A stretch of 64,000 nucleotides of DNA, from NCBI RefSeq assembly GCF_000955805.1, contig NZ_JYOA01000001.1:699995-763994 (forward strand), read 5' to 3'. The notes under the pieces are model-generated. The model saw only the letters and a program-made list of their open reading frames with translations. It was not told where the DNA came from and did not search any database. A program made the translations under genes and the position numbers. Below are positions 24,719 to 37,583 of this stretch, in pieces. The stretch comes from Pseudomonas sp. 21 (lineage in GTDB: Bacteria > Pseudomonadota > Gammaproteobacteria > Pseudomonadales > Pseudomonadaceae). The first letter of the stretch is position 1. Each line of letters opens with the position of its first letter.

Positions 24719-25723
24719 ATGGAATCGCTGCGCCGGATCGCCTGCCTGCTCTACCCCGAGGTCATGAGCCTGGACATCACCGGCCCTTTGCAGGTGTTCG
24801 CCTCGGCCAACGTCGAGCGCCAACGCCAGGGCCTGGCGCCAATCTATGAACTGCTGGTACTGGGCGAACAAGCCAGGCCGGTGGCAACCTCGGCCGGCAT
24901 TCGCATCTGCGCCGACAGGGCGTGGCGGGAAGTCGAGCCCGCCACCCTGGATACCCTGCTGGTACCGGGTGGGCTGGGCGTTCCGGCGCAATGCGAAAAC
25001 ACCGACCTGCTGCACTGGCTGGCTGCCGCCGAACCCCAGGTGCGCCGGCTCGGCTCGGTGTGCTCCGGCGCGCTGATTCTCGCCGCGGCCGGTGTGCTCA
25101 ACGGCCGCCCGGCCACCACGCACTGGGCGGATGTCGATGAGCTGTGCAGCGACTACCCCGAGGTGCTGGTCCAGGGCGACCGCCTGCATACCTACGATCC
25201 GCAGCGCCGGGACGGCGACGATCATGTATTCACCTCGGCCGGCGTCACCGCCGGCATCGACCTCGCCCTGGCGCTAGTGGAAGCCGACCTCGGCCGCGCA
25301 CTCGCCCTGGCCGTGGCACGGCGGCTGGTGATGTTCCTCAAGCGCCCCGGCGGGCAGGCGCAGTTCAGCCACTGGCTGACCCCGGAGCCGAGCCGCACGC
25401 CGCGCCTGGCGGCATTGCTGGAATGGATCCCGGCCAACCTGGGCTGCGATCTGTCGCTGGAGGTTCTGGCCGAACAGGCGTGCATGAGCCCGCGCACGCT
25501 GTCGCGGGTGTTCATCAGCGAACTGGGCATGGGGCCCGGCCGCTACGTCGAGCGGGTGCGCCTGGAAGCGGCCCGCGCGCTGCTGCAGGACGCCCAGGCG
25601 TCGATCAGCACGGTGTCGCGGCTGTGTGGCTTCGGCCACCCGGAGAACCTGCGCCGTACCTTCCACAAGCACCTGGCGATCAGCCCGCAGGAATACGCCG
25701 AGCGCTTCGGCCAGTTGCACTGA
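24719..25723 (+). CDS. GlxA-type AraC-family transcriptional regulator (DJ-1/PfpI-like N-terminus)
   Basis: This 334-aa regulator has an N-terminal class I glutamine amidotransferase-like domain (about 4-185) with SVCSGALILAAAGVLNGRPATTHW, where the nucleophile-elbow Cys is seen. The C-terminal AraC DNA-binding domain (about 225-330) holds two helix-turn-helix units, LAEQACMSPRTLSRVFISELG and VSRLCGFGHPENLRRTFHKHL. Regulators of this type sense small nitrogen-containing or carbonyl compounds, but no substrate is implied here. The MFS exporter and DUF1272 gene follow immediately on the same strand and are the most likely targets. Confidence 0.9.
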   Translation: MESLRRIACLLYPEVMSLDITGPLQVFASANVERQRQGLAPIYELLVLGEQARPVATSAGIRICADRAWREVEPATLDTLLVPGGLGVPAQCENTDLLHWLAAAEPQVRRLGSVCSGALILAAAGVLNGRPATTHWADVDELCSDYPEVLVQGDRLHTYDPQRRDGDDHVFTSAGVTAGIDLALALVEADLGRALALAVARRLVMFLKRPGGQAQFSHWLTPEPSRTPRLAALLEWIPANLGCDLSLEVLAEQACMSPRTLSRVFISELGMGPGRYVERVRLEAARALLQDAQASISTVSRLCGFGHPENLRRTFHKHLAISPQEYAERFGQLH

Positions 25724-25750
25724 CTTCACTCCACAGCAAAGGACTTTGCC

Positions 25751-25993
25751 ATGCTCGAACTCCGCCCCGGCTGCGAATGCTGCGACCGCGACCTGCCCGG
25801 CGACAGCGCCGACGCTCGCATCTGCAGCTTCGAATGCACCTTCTGCACCGACTGCGCCGAACAGGTGCTGCACGGCCATTGCCCGAACTGCGGCGGCGAA
25901 CTGGTACCGCGCCCGCGCCGGCCACTGGAGAAGCTGGCGGCCAACCCGGCCTCGACCCAGCGCGTGCGCAAGCCTGCCGGCTGCCAGGGCTGA
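25751..25993 (+). CDS. DUF1272 cysteine-rich protein
   Basis: This 80-aa protein fits DUF1272. It starts MLELRPGCECCDRDLPGDSA and has repeated CxxC pairs (CECC, CTFC, CTDC, CPNCGG), so it probably binds zinc in a small cytoplasmic fold. The basic C-terminus (RPRRPLEKLAAN) is typical. Function is unknown. It starts 28 bases after the AraC-family gene with AAAGGA as ribosome-binding site, and its stop is 10 bases before the MFS gene, so all three are one operon. Confidence 0.88.
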   Translation: MLELRPGCECCDRDLPGDSADARICSFECTFCTDCAEQVLHGHCPNCGGELVPRPRRPLEKLAANPASTQRVRKPAGCQG

Positions 25994-26002
25994 GGGCGGA
26001 GC

Positions 26003-27169
26003 ATGCTGCTGCGCACTCCGGCGATCCGCCTGCTGTTCACCAGCCAGGCGCTGTACTGGTCCTGCTCGCTGATCGGCATCACCCTCACCTCGCTGGTAGG
26101 CGCGCAGCTCACGCCGATCAACAGCCTGGCCACACTGCCCCTGGCAATCCTGGTGCTGGGCAACCTGCTGGCGGTACAGCCGTTGTCGCTGTTCATGCAG
26201 CGCCATGGTCGCCGACGCGGGCTTTTGCTGGGCGCGGCCTGCGGCGTGCTGGGCGGGCTGCTCTGCGCGCTGGGCGTGTGGCTGGCGGATTTCCTGCTGT
26301 TCTGCCTCGGCGCGCTGCCCATCGGGGCTTACCAGGCATCGGCGATGTACTACCGCTTTGCCGCGCTGGAGGCAGTGGATGAGTCACACAAGGGCCGCGC
26401 CACGGCCTACGTGATCGGCGGCGGAGTATTGGCGGCACTGCTCGCGCCGAGCCTGGCGCTGTGGTCGCGCAACGCCCTGCCGGCGCCCTTCGTGGGTTCC
26501 TATCTGGCGATTGCCGCGCTGGCGCTGGTCGCCCTCGCCGTGCTCAGCCGCCTGCCGGAAGGTGCAGCGCCCGCACCATCCACCGGCGGCTGGAAGGTGA
26601 TGCGCGAGCTGCTGTCGCGCCCGGCGATCCGCGCGGCCATGGCCTGCACTGCCGCCGGCCACGGGCTGATGATCCTGATCATGAACGCCACGCCGCTGGC
26701 CATGAGCTTCTGCGGGCTGCCGCTGGAGCGCTCGGTGAGCGTGATCCAGTGGCACGTGCTGGGCATGTTTCTCCCTGCCTTCGTCGCCGGCCCGCTGGTG
26801 GATCGCCTCGGCGGGCGCCGGGTGGCCTGGGTCGGCATGGCGCTGCTGGCAGTGAGTGCGGCGGTGGCGTTGAGCGGTCAGTCGGTGGCGCAGTTCCTCA
26901 TCAGCTCACTGCTGCTGGGCATGGGCTGGAATCTGATGCTGGTGGCCGGCACCACGCTGCTCGCCTTCGGCCATGCGCCGCAGGAGCGCGGGCACGCGCA
27001 GGGGCTGATGGAGCTTGGTAATGGCAGCCTGGCGGCGCTGATGTCGTTCAGCTCCGGCGCGCTGATCACCAGCGTCGGCTGGAGCGCGGTGAACCTGCTG
27101 GTCTGGCCGGTGCTGCTGGTGGCGCTGGTGATGCTCTGGTCGGGACGGCGGGAAGTGGCGCGGGCCTGA
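26003..27169 (+). CDS. Major facilitator superfamily transporter
   Basis: This 388-aa inner-membrane protein has about twelve transmembrane helices and the loop 2-3 signature in the form FMQRHGRRRGLLLGAACG. It is a secondary transporter of the MFS with no strong substrate clue; many family relatives are drug or metabolite exporters. It is the last gene of an operon with the AraC-type regulator and DUF1272 gene (10-base gap, AGGGCGGAGC before the ATG). A REP pair follows. Confidence 0.88.
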   Translation: MLLRTPAIRLLFTSQALYWSCSLIGITLTSLVGAQLTPINSLATLPLAILVLGNLLAVQPLSLFMQRHGRRRGLLLGAACGVLGGLLCALGVWLADFLLFCLGALPIGAYQASAMYYRFAALEAVDESHKGRATAYVIGGGVLAALLAPSLALWSRNALPAPFVGSYLAIAALALVALAVLSRLPEGAAPAPSTGGWKVMRELLSRPAIRAAMACTAAGHGLMILIMNATPLAMSFCGLPLERSVSVIQWHVLGMFLPAFVAGPLVDRLGGRRVAWVGMALLAVSAAVALSGQSVAQFLISSLLLGMGWNLMLVAGTTLLAFGHAPQERGHAQGLMELGNGSLAALMSFSSGALITSVGWSAVNLLVWPVLLVALVMLWSGRREVARA

Positions 27170-27190
27170 GGTTTTTTGGGTTGCCAATGC

Positions 27191-27261
27191 GGTTCGCGAG
27201 CAAGCTCGCTCCTACAAAGAGCGCCGAGGCCAACCTGTAGGAGCGAGCTTGCTCGCGAACC
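27191..27261. repeat. REP pair between convergent genes
   Basis: GGTTCGCGAGCAAGCTCGCT with CCTACA and the inverted TGTAGGAGCGAGCTTGCTCG with CGAACC are separated by about 25 bases. It lies between the MFS gene and the nfuA terminator. Confidence 0.9.
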
Positions 27262-27316
27262 ACCCCGCATCCGCAACGGACGTCGCTCCCTGCGTCAGGC
27301 CCGATGCAGCCCAAAC

Positions 27317-27345
27317 GAAAAAGGCGACCCGAAGGTCGCCTTTTC
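27317..27345 (-). terminator. Bidirectional Rho-independent terminator
   Basis: A GAAAAAGGCGACC/GGTCGCCTTTTC stem has a TTCG-type tetraloop on the minus strand and T-runs on both sides. It lies 20 bases after the nfuA stop and probably serves both nfuA and the convergent MFS operon. Confidence 0.9.
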
Positions 27346-27364
27346 GCTGCTCGATCGCCTGCCT

Positions 27365-27949
27365 TCAGTAGTAGGCGTTCTCGCGGTTGCTGTGGTCAGT
27401 GACGTCACGCACGCCCTTCAGCTCCGGGATGCGCTCGATCAGGGTCTTCTCGACGCCATCCTTCAGGGTCATCTCCACCGCGCCGCAGCCCTGGCAACCG
27501 CCGCCGAAACGCAGCACGGCAATGTTGTCCTCGACCACGTCCACCAGGCTCACCTGGCCGCCGTGGCTGGCCAGGCCGGGGTTGATCTCGGTCTGCAGGT
27601 AGTAGTTGATGCGCTCGGTGATCGGGCTGTCTTCATTGACCATCGGCACCTTGGCGTTGGGCGCCTTGATGGTCAGCTGGCCGCCCATGCGGTCAGTGGC
27701 GTAATCGACCACGGCGTCGTCCAGGAACGGCTCGCTGATGGCGTCGATGTAGGCGGTGAAGGCTTTAAGGCCGACCGGGGTGTCTTCCGGCTTCTGCTCG
27801 CCCGGCTTGCAGTAGGCGATGCAGGTTTCGGCGTACTGGGTGCCCGGCTGGGTAATGAAGATGCGAATGCCGATGCCGGGAGTGTCCTGCTTGGACAGCA
27901 GCTCGGCCAGGTAATCCTGTGCGGCTTCGGTGATGGTGATAGCGCTCAT
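27365..27949 (-). CDS. nfuA: Fe-S cluster carrier protein NfuA
   Basis: NfuA carries and delivers [4Fe-4S] clusters to apo-proteins, especially under oxidative or iron stress. This 194-aa protein has an N-terminal A-type-like domain (about 1-95) and a C-terminal Nfu domain. The cluster motif is [13 protein letters not shown] (Cys152 and Cys155). The length equals the usual value. ATG 27949 follows GCGAGGAGTTGCC. It is a single gene with its own terminator. The A-type domain keeps only part of the ancestral cysteines (Cys43, Cys47), as is common for NfuA. Confidence 0.95.
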   Translation of the reverse strand: MSAITITEAAQDYLAELLSKQDTPGIGIRIFITQPGTQYAETCIAYCKPGEQKPEDTPVGLKAFTAYIDAISEPFLDDAVVDYATDRMGGQLTIKAPNAKVPMVNEDSPITERINYYLQTEINPGLASHGGQVSLVDVVEDNIAVLRFGGGCQGCGAVEMTLKDGVEKTLIERIPELKGVRDVTDHSNRENAYY

Positions 27950-28059
27950 GGCAACTCCTCGCAAACGTGGCGCCAGTTTACGCCATTCGGGGGTAAGGGA
28001 TAAAGCCCTACTGATTTAGTAGGAATAATTCGCAGCTGGATGCACGGCAGGTAACTCCC

Positions 28060-28107
28060 TGTAGGAGCGGGCCATGCCCGCGATCACGGGCATGGCCCGT
28101 TCCTACA
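28060..28107. repeat. REP inverted repeat (GGGCCATGCCCGC class)
   Basis: The arms are TGTAGGAGCGGGCCATGCCC and GGGCATGGCCCGTTCCTACA, in the short gap between cti and nfuA. It lies at the 3' side of cti, 14 bases past its stop, and could stabilise or end that transcript. Confidence 0.9.
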
Positions 28108-28120
28108 AAGAGCGTACCGA

Positions 28121-30409
28121 TCAGAGGTTCTCGTAGCGGTTCATGTCCAGCACGCCCGCCTCCACCGGCTCGGTTTCGCGCAGGTAGGCATCCAGGTCGT
28201 GGAAGTAGAACCAGAACTGCGGATTGCTGCGACGCACTCCCCAGCGATCGGCGACGCGCTCGAAATCCTGTGGCGTCTTGACCTGTTCCAGGGCGCCGAC
28301 GAAATCCCGCACCTCGGCCGCCTTCAGGTTGAACATGAAGTTCGGGTAGCTCGACAGCACGCCCGGATAGATAGTCAGTGTGTCCAGCCCCGGCTGGTAG
28401 CGCAGCGACTCGCCCGTCATGAAGGCCACGTTGCTGTGCGCACGGTTGCGCAGCACGGTGTAGATCTCGCGCTGGCCGTCCGGCAGCTCCACGCGCAGGA
28501 TGGTCGCCTCCGGGAACTGGTCGATCACCGGCAGCCCGGCGGCCGGGCGGCTGACCAGCCGGCTGAAGGCCTGCTCGGCGTCCTGCAGCGGCGCGGCGAC
28601 GGTGTTGCGATAGCAGGCGCCGTTCTCGCACAGGTTGATCGGGTCCGGCCGCGCATTGAGCGCCACGTAGTTCTTCAGCAACTGCCTGGCGAAAGCCGGC
28701 TTGGCCCCCTTCTCCGGCAGGAACAGCCCGGTCGGCGCATCACTGTCGTTGTTGTAGTAGTCGGCCCACATCTTCAGCTTGCCGCTGTTCTGGTACCAGT
28801 CGTCGAGCAACTGCTTGCGCGCGCCGACGGGCATCAGGCGCAGGAAGTTCTGCTCGGCGCCATTGCGGATCAGGTCGAAGTACAGCCGCGTCTGCGCCTG
28901 GTGGGCGACGTTGCCGAACACGTCGAAGTTCACCACCAGCCCGTAGTAGGTGCGCTCCAGCAGCGGATAGTCGAGCCACCAGATGGTCTGCGGCACGCCG
29001 CCGATCAGGCCCTTGCGCACCGAGGCGCTGTCGTACTGGCGGAAGATGCTCAGCACCGCATTGTCGTTGCCGGCCCAGATGTCCGCCCAGGTCGGCGCCG
29101 GCGCATCGTCATAGATGTCCTGGCGCAGCTCTTCGTACTTGTTGCGCTTGTCGCGGTAGGAGCGCCACTGGGACAGCATGGCGCCCATGTCGTCGATCTG
29201 CCCCGGCAGCGCCAGCAGCGGCGAGGCCTGGTGCTGGAATTTCGGGTCGGTGACGTAGAGATCGTGGTCCGGGTCCTGGAACAGCGCCCAGAAATTATCG
29301 CGGATCACGTCGGTGGCAATCTGCCCGCGGCACACCGGCCCGCGGATGAAGGTGCGGACGAAGTACTCGGCGTTGTCCAGCATGAACTGGTAGCGCGCCC
29401 GCGCCGGGATCGCCTCGAAGGTCACGAAGGGATTGGCGCGGTGCTGCAGGCCATAGCCCGGCACCTTGTCGGTGTTCCAGTCGCTGCCGTAGAACAGCTC
29501 CTGGTTGCGCTTGAGGTGAGCCTCGTTGAGCGGATAGGTAATGTGCGTCTTGTGCACGATCACGCCCTGGATGGGCCACAGGCGGTAGTAGAAGGTATTG
29601 CCCGGATCATCGTTGGGCCGGCGCGTGGCGATAGGGTCGATGGGCTGGCCGCTGGGCGTGCGCGAACGCACCAGCTGGAAGAAATGCCCCGGTTCACCGC
29701 GCTCGGTGAAGTACAGGTGAGCGAGGAAAAGATGCTCGTAGATCCAGCGCTGGACCAGACTCTGGCGTGCGCCGGGCTGGTTGAGGAAGGCTTCCCAGTC
29801 GGCGATCTGCGCAGCCTCGCCGGCGCCCGGCTGCCAGGCCTGTTCGTCCACCGGCGCGCCCTGGGCCAGCCAGGTCCTGATGGTTTTCAGCTGCTTGTCG
29901 CTCAGGCCGGTGACGGCGAAGGGCATGCCGCTGCGCGGGTTCTTCGCCACGAAGTCGTCGATGGTCTCGGGCGTCGGGCACTGGTTGGTGCGGTTGATCG
30001 ACAGGTCCAGCCCATCGGGAATCTTCGCGTTGGGCACCAGCGGGTGGTCATGTCCGAGGTCGATCATCCGAGCCATCAGCGCCGCCTGGCTGCCGCGACC
30101 GTCGAGCACCGACCAGAAGTCCTTGCGCCGCCAGGCATCCGCGCCCTGGGCATCGAGGAACAGGCGGGTCGGGTCCTGCGCCTTGGTACGCGCGCCGTCA
30201 TACACCGGCAGCTTGTTCGCTCCGCGCTGCGCGCCTTCGGCGGCCGTCAGGTTGAGCTGGCAAGGCGAGTCGTAGCAGGCGTGGCAGGCCACGCATTTCT
30301 CGGTGAAGATCGGCTGGATGTCCTTGGTGTAGGACAATCCGCCCGCCTGGGCCAACGCCGAAAACGCCAGGCCAGCGATAAGCAACGTGAAGCGGACTCG
30401 CAGGGACAT
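28121..30409 (-). CDS. cti: Fatty acid cis/trans isomerase (periplasmic haem protein)
   Basis: Cti converts cis-unsaturated phospholipid fatty acids to trans forms in place, an emergency response to solvents and membrane stress. This 762-aa protein has a Sec signal peptide ending AQA (residues 1-22), then a single c-type haem motif with Cys39, Cys42 and His43 in KCVACHACYD. Large periplasmic domains follow, including NRTNQCPTPETIDDF, LNEAHLKRNQELFYG and the C-terminal FHDLDAYLRETEPVEAGVLDMNRYENL. The ATG at 30409 follows TTGGAGCCCTTC. It is divergent from metH with 171 bases between. Expression is reported as constitutive in pseudomonads; nothing special is seen in its upstream DNA. Confidence 0.94.
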   Translation of the reverse strand: MSLRVRFTLLIAGLAFSALAQAGGLSYTKDIQPIFTEKCVACHACYDSPCQLNLTAAEGAQRGANKLPVYDGARTKAQDPTRLFLDAQGADAWRRKDFWSVLDGRGSQAALMARMIDLGHDHPLVPNAKIPDGLDLSINRTNQCPTPETIDDFVAKNPRSGMPFAVTGLSDKQLKTIRTWLAQGAPVDEQAWQPGAGEAAQIADWEAFLNQPGARQSLVQRWIYEHLFLAHLYFTERGEPGHFFQLVRSRTPSGQPIDPIATRRPNDDPGNTFYYRLWPIQGVIVHKTHITYPLNEAHLKRNQELFYGSDWNTDKVPGYGLQHRANPFVTFEAIPARARYQFMLDNAEYFVRTFIRGPVCRGQIATDVIRDNFWALFQDPDHDLYVTDPKFQHQASPLLALPGQIDDMGAMLSQWRSYRDKRNKYEELRQDIYDDAPAPTWADIWAGNDNAVLSIFRQYDSASVRKGLIGGVPQTIWWLDYPLLERTYYGLVVNFDVFGNVAHQAQTRLYFDLIRNGAEQNFLRLMPVGARKQLLDDWYQNSGKLKMWADYYNNDSDAPTGLFLPEKGAKPAFARQLLKNYVALNARPDPINLCENGACYRNTVAAPLQDAEQAFSRLVSRPAAGLPVIDQFPEATILRVELPDGQREIYTVLRNRAHSNVAFMTGESLRYQPGLDTLTIYPGVLSSYPNFMFNLKAAEVRDFVGALEQVKTPQDFERVADRWGVRRSNPQFWFYFHDLDAYLRETEPVEAGVLDMNRYENL

Positions 30410-30580
30410 GAAGGGCTCCAAACATCAGGATGGAGCGGATTCTAGCGGGAGTGCCGGCGCAATGCGCTCCAACCAAAGGCGGAACATGAAGAATCCTCAT
30501 GTAAAACCGCGCCCGATCAAATTTCCTGCAGCTTTGTTATCATCAGCGACCTTTCGTCACGCCTTTTCCCGAGAACTCCA

Positions 30581-34273
<3,693 letters not shown>

Positions 34274-34451
34274 TCTGACGCCCTCCGCCGCGTCCGGGCC
34301 AATCCGGCGCGGCGGTTCATCAGTGCCATCCGGAAACCTTCGCTGCACTTCCTGCGCGGATACGGGATAATGCCGCCATCCTGGGCACCCCCGGGGCACA
34401 ACGGATCGAAGCCGGCCACCCGCCAGGCTTCCGCTGACGAGAGAAACACAA

Positions 34452-34802
34452 ATGAAATACCTCACCCCCGAACAGATGGCCAAACCGCGCAAGCGCCGCC
34501 TGCTGAAGAAACTGCGCCTGGCCGAGTTCCAGGAGTTCGGCTTCAGCCTGGAAGTGAACTACACCGGCGACCTGGATGACGTGCTGGATCAGTGGATCGC
34601 CTTCGTCGAGTCCGAGGGCTGGGTCTTTGTCGGCGGCGCTACCGAAGACGGCGAGTTCACCGGCTACCTGTGCCTGAACGCCGTTGGCAGCCTGACCGAA
34701 GCCGACCGCGAGACCACCCGCCTGTGGCTGGAAAAGCAATCCTGGGCCAAGTCCTTCGAACTGGGCGAGCTGAGCGACTGCTGGCACGGCCTGTTCGAAT
34801 AA
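34452..34802 (+). CDS. yggL: YggL family (DUF469) 50S ribosome-binding protein
   Basis: This 116-aa protein has the family motifs RKRRLLKKLRLAEFQEFGF near 14-32, then DDVLDQWIAFVESEGWVFVGG, and ends in HGLFE. DUF469/YggL is an alpha/beta ribosome-associated protein in Proteobacteria whose precise role is not clear. The ATG at 34452 follows GAGAGAAACACAA. A hairpin follows the stop. Confidence 0.9.
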   Translation: MKYLTPEQMAKPRKRRLLKKLRLAEFQEFGFSLEVNYTGDLDDVLDQWIAFVESEGWVFVGGATEDGEFTGYLCLNAVGSLTEADRETTRLWLEKQSWAKSFELGELSDCWHGLFE

Positions 34803-34811
34803 TCGATACGC

Positions 34812-34838
34812 AAGGGCGGCTACTCCGGCCGCCCTTTC
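34812..34838 (+). terminator. Hairpin after yggL
   Basis: AAGGGCGGC pairs with GCCGCCCTT around a short loop, 10 bases after the stop. The T-run is weak (TTTCC then TTCTCTTATTTC), so it is a probable rather than strong terminator. Confidence 0.6.
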
Positions 34839-34911
34839 CGAATTCTCTTATTTCATCCTCCGTTGCTTCGGCAGCATGGTTCGACGACTTCCATCATCGT
34901 CGGAAATACCC

Positions 34912-35184
34912 ATGTGCCGCCTTCTTCTCGGCCTGCTCCTTGCCGGCACCCTGTCCGGCTGCGGTACCGTGATCGCCCGTATCGACAATAACCACTGGAC
35001 CAACGACACCTACTACAAGGGCGTGCAAGCCGATGCCAAGCTGCTCACCGGGCACCTCGATACGGGCTACGCCCCGATTGAGGCGCTCTGCTGGATAAGC
35101 ATCGCCTGCCCGGTGGCCACGATCATTTTCATGCCGGTGGACGCCGTCATCGATACCGTGGCACTGCCCTTCGACCATCGCTAG
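34912..35184 (+). CDS. YceK/YidQ-type small lipoprotein
   Basis: This 90-aa lipoprotein has signal peptide and lipobox LSGCG within MCRLLLGLLLAGTLSGCG (Cys at residue 17). NHWTNDTYYKGVQADAKLL and the C-terminal CPVATIIFMPVDAVIDTVALPFD are the pattern of the DUF1375/YceK family of small envelope lipoproteins. The ATG at 34912 was preferred to an in-frame start at 34876 because it opens the signal peptide. Function is unknown. It is a single small gene. Confidence 0.85.
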   Translation: MCRLLLGLLLAGTLSGCGTVIARIDNNHWTNDTYYKGVQADAKLLTGHLDTGYAPIEALCWISIACPVATIIFMPVDAVIDTVALPFDHR

Positions 35185-35269
35185 CGGACACCGCTGCGCC
35201 CGTTCGCCACGATTGCCAGCAAGGCTTACCTCTGCGACCCTGCCCCGGTTAAAACAAGGAGCAGGTTGC

Positions 35270-36631
35270 ATGGAACACATCGCCATTATCGGCAGCGGAT
35301 TCTGCGGCACGGCACTGGCCATCCAGTTGCTGCGCACAGCACAAGGGCCGCTACGGCTCAGCCTGATCAACCGCTCCGGGCGCCTGGCACGCGGCCTCGC
35401 CTACGGAACCCGCTCCGCCAGTCACATCCTCAACGTGCCCGCCGAGCGCATGAGCCTGTTCCCCGATCAACCATCGGACTTCCTCGACTTCGCCCGGCTG
35501 CGGATGCCCGACGCGAAGCCCGGTGACTTCCTGCCACGACGCTTCTACGGCGACTACCTGCAGGACCGGCTCGGCCACGCCATCGCCGAAGCCGCTCCCG
35601 GCGTACGCTTCAGCAGCCATTGCCAGCAAGTGCTTGAACTGGCGGATCAGGGGGATCACCTGCGCCTGCTGCTCGACGACGGACAGCCTCTGGAAAGCCG
35701 CAAGGTGATCATCGCCACGGGGAACTTCACCCCGGCCACCCCGGGCCCGCTCAGGAGCCTGGAAGGCAATTCGCGCTATCTGCGCGACCCCTGGACACCC
35801 GGCGCCCTGGAAGGCATTCCCGCCGACGCCGAGGTATTGCTGCTGGGCGCCGGCCTGACCATGTACGACATGGCGCTTGCCCTACAGGACCAGGGGCATC
35901 GCGGCTCGCTGCTGGCGCTGTCCCGCCGCGCATTGTTGCCCCAGGCGCACCGCGACAACGCCAGCCATCCGCGGCTACCGGAACTGCCGGGAGCCTTCCT
36001 TCGTGACATGGGGCTGAGCCAGCGGTTACGCAACCTGCGCCAATTGATCCGCCAGGCAGCCGCGGATGGTCACGACTGGCGCGATGTCATCGCCGCGCTG
36101 CGCCCGGTCACCCCGCAGCTGTGGCAAGCCCTGGACGACAGGGAGCGCGCCCGCTTCCTGCGCCACCTGCAACCCTACTGGGATGTGCACCGCCACCGCG
36201 CCGCGCCACCGGTAGCCCAGCGCGTCAGCGACCTGCGCAACAGCGGCCAGTTACGCGTGCAGGCCGGCCGGGTGCTGGCGGCCAACGCTTCGGAAAGCGG
36301 CATCGAGCTGGAGATTCGCCATCGCGGTGCCGCACAACCCCAGCGGCAACACTTCGACTACCTGATCAACTGCACCGGCCCCTGCACTGACCTGCGCACC
36401 GTGAATGAACCACTGCTCAGCGGTTTACTGGATCACGGCGTGATCCGCCAGGACAGGCAAGGCCTGGGGCTGGACACCGACGACGGCTTCCGTCTGCTGG
36501 ATGCGAGCGGCGAGGCCAACCCGAACCTCTACCTGCTCAGCCCGATGCTGCGCGCCAGCCACTGGGAGGCCACCGCCGTTCCGGAATTGCGCAACCACGC
36601 CGCACGCCTGGCCGAGCTGCTGCTGGCCTGA
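35270..36631 (+). CDS. FAD/NAD(P)-binding oxidoreductase (NAD_binding_9 family)
   Basis: This 453-aa soluble flavoprotein has N-terminal dinucleotide-binding motif IAIIGSGFCGTALAIQLL (about 4-21). A second Rossmann-type stretch, VLLLGAGLTMYDMALAL, lies at about 188-204. The NAD_binding_9 family motif RSASHILNVPAERMSLF, with the adjacent DFLDFARLR, supports the class. Related proteins (for example YdhS) have no settled substrate; some are amino-acid or urate hydroxylases. The ATG at 35270 was chosen at the Rossmann start. It has no functional neighbours. Confidence 0.85.
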   Translation: MEHIAIIGSGFCGTALAIQLLRTAQGPLRLSLINRSGRLARGLAYGTRSASHILNVPAERMSLFPDQPSDFLDFARLRMPDAKPGDFLPRRFYGDYLQDRLGHAIAEAAPGVRFSSHCQQVLELADQGDHLRLLLDDGQPLESRKVIIATGNFTPATPGPLRSLEGNSRYLRDPWTPGALEGIPADAEVLLLGAGLTMYDMALALQDQGHRGSLLALSRRALLPQAHRDNASHPRLPELPGAFLRDMGLSQRLRNLRQLIRQAAADGHDWRDVIAALRPVTPQLWQALDDRERARFLRHLQPYWDVHRHRAAPPVAQRVSDLRNSGQLRVQAGRVLAANASESGIELEIRHRGAAQPQRQHFDYLINCTGPCTDLRTVNEPLLSGLLDHGVIRQDRQGLGLDTDDGFRLLDASGEANPNLYLLSPMLRASHWEATAVPELRNHAARLAELLLA

Positions 36632-36637
36632 AACGAA

Positions 36638-36657
36638 GCTGGCCCGCAAGGGCCAGC
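36638..36657. terminator. Short hairpin between convergent genes
   Basis: GCTGGCCC pairs with GGGCCAGC around a 4-base loop, lying 7-26 bases after the oxidoreductase stop. No T-run follows, so termination is uncertain. Confidence 0.4.
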
Positions 36658-36709
36658 CAAGTGTCATCGACGAGGGCGGGCCTCCCCGCCCGCTCCGGTT
36701 TGCGGGGCG

Positions 36710-37069
36710 TCAGATCGCCACCTGCGCCTCCACCTCCTGCAGTTTTCGCCGAGCCAGCGCCAGGTTGGCTTTCACCTTGTCCAGCACGTAGTACATGAAC
36801 ACTCCTTCGTGCTTCGCCATCGGCCGGATGATGTGGTACTGGCGGCCGAGGGTGATGAGGATGTCCTCGATCACATCGTTGAGCGCCAGCGACTTCATGG
36901 TCTTGAGCTTGGCGCGGACCACTTCGGTGTTGCCGGCCGCCGCCAGCTCCAGGTCCACGCCACCGCCTGCCTGCCCGAGCAGCATGCCGCTCTTGGCATC
37001 CACCACGGCCGACGCCAGGGCACCATCCAGGTTCAGCAGTTCGTCCAGCGATTGTTGCAGTGCTGCCAT
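36710..37069 (-). CDS. Roadblock/LC7-domain protein
   Basis: This 119-aa soluble protein is essentially one roadblock/LC7 domain: LNLDGALASAVVDAKSGMLL, then VVRAKLKTMKSL and EDILITLGRQYHIIRPM. Roadblock proteins bind Ras-like GTPases and act as GTPase-activating or scaffold partners, as MglB does with MglA. It is the last gene of a four-gene minus-strand cluster with a Ras-like GTPase and another roadblock protein. Ends at a hairpin shared with the convergent oxidoreductase gene. Confidence 0.85.
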   Translation of the reverse strand: MAALQQSLDELLNLDGALASAVVDAKSGMLLGQAGGGVDLELAAAGNTEVVRAKLKTMKSLALNDVIEDILITLGRQYHIIRPMAKHEGVFMYYVLDKVKANLALARRKLQEVEAQVAI

Positions 37070-37140
37070 AGCGATAACTCCTCGAGTGCGCGTCCTGTTG
37101 TAGGGGCTCCGCAGCCGCGCGCGCCGCGAAGCCTTTTGTC

Positions 37141-37551
37141 TCAGCCGGCCAGCGACAGATCCGCCAGCCGGGTTGCCGTACGCTTGGCCTGGTAGAGCAC
37201 CTGGCCGAGCATCTCCTCGCGGTCGGCGACCAGGTTGAGGATCATCGGGTGGCTCGGGTGCGGGATGTCGACGATGACGATGTAGCCTTCGCTGGCCTCG
37301 ACTATCACGTTCTGATGCGGGCCGACTTCGCTCTCCTGGCCGACCATCGCGCCGAGTGCGGAGATCGAGCAGGCCATCGCCGCCAGCTTGGAAACCTCAA
37401 GCCCCTTGCCGGCGCGGGAAGCCACTTCGAAACCGTCGGTGGTGGCGATCACCGCAGCGCTCAGCCGGCCCAGGCTGGCGCCCAGTTCGTCCAGCGCCTG
37501 CTCGGCGTCGTGGCGCAGTCTTTCCGGCAGGCTCATCAGGGCATGTTCCAT
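37141..37551 (-). CDS. Second roadblock/LC7-domain protein
   Basis: This 136-aa protein has the roadblock core: LGRLSAAVIATTDGFEVASRAG, ISALGAMVGQESEVGPH, IVEASEGYIVIVDIPHPSHPM. The ATG at 37551 opens just ahead of the domain; an upstream in-frame start at 37599 lies within the GTPase gene. The gene lies 32 bases after the GTPase stop. With the GTPase and the other roadblock protein it is likely to form a GTP-controlled complex. The short N-terminal helix (MSLPERLRHDAEQALDELG) may mediate dimerisation. Confidence 0.85.
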   Translation of the reverse strand: MEHALMSLPERLRHDAEQALDELGASLGRLSAAVIATTDGFEVASRAGKGLEVSKLAAMACSISALGAMVGQESEVGPHQNVIVEASEGYIVIVDIPHPSHPMILNLVADREEMLGQVLYQAKRTATRLADLSLAG

Positions 37552-37583
37552 GGTCGACTCCAGTCGGTGGCGAACGTCAGGCC

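Noticed and set aside
30410-30580. Cobalamin or SAM/SAH riboswitch upstream of metH
   Set aside because: The leader is short and lacks a recognisable B12-box or SAH-riboswitch core; only an ordinary promoter-like A/T patch is visible.
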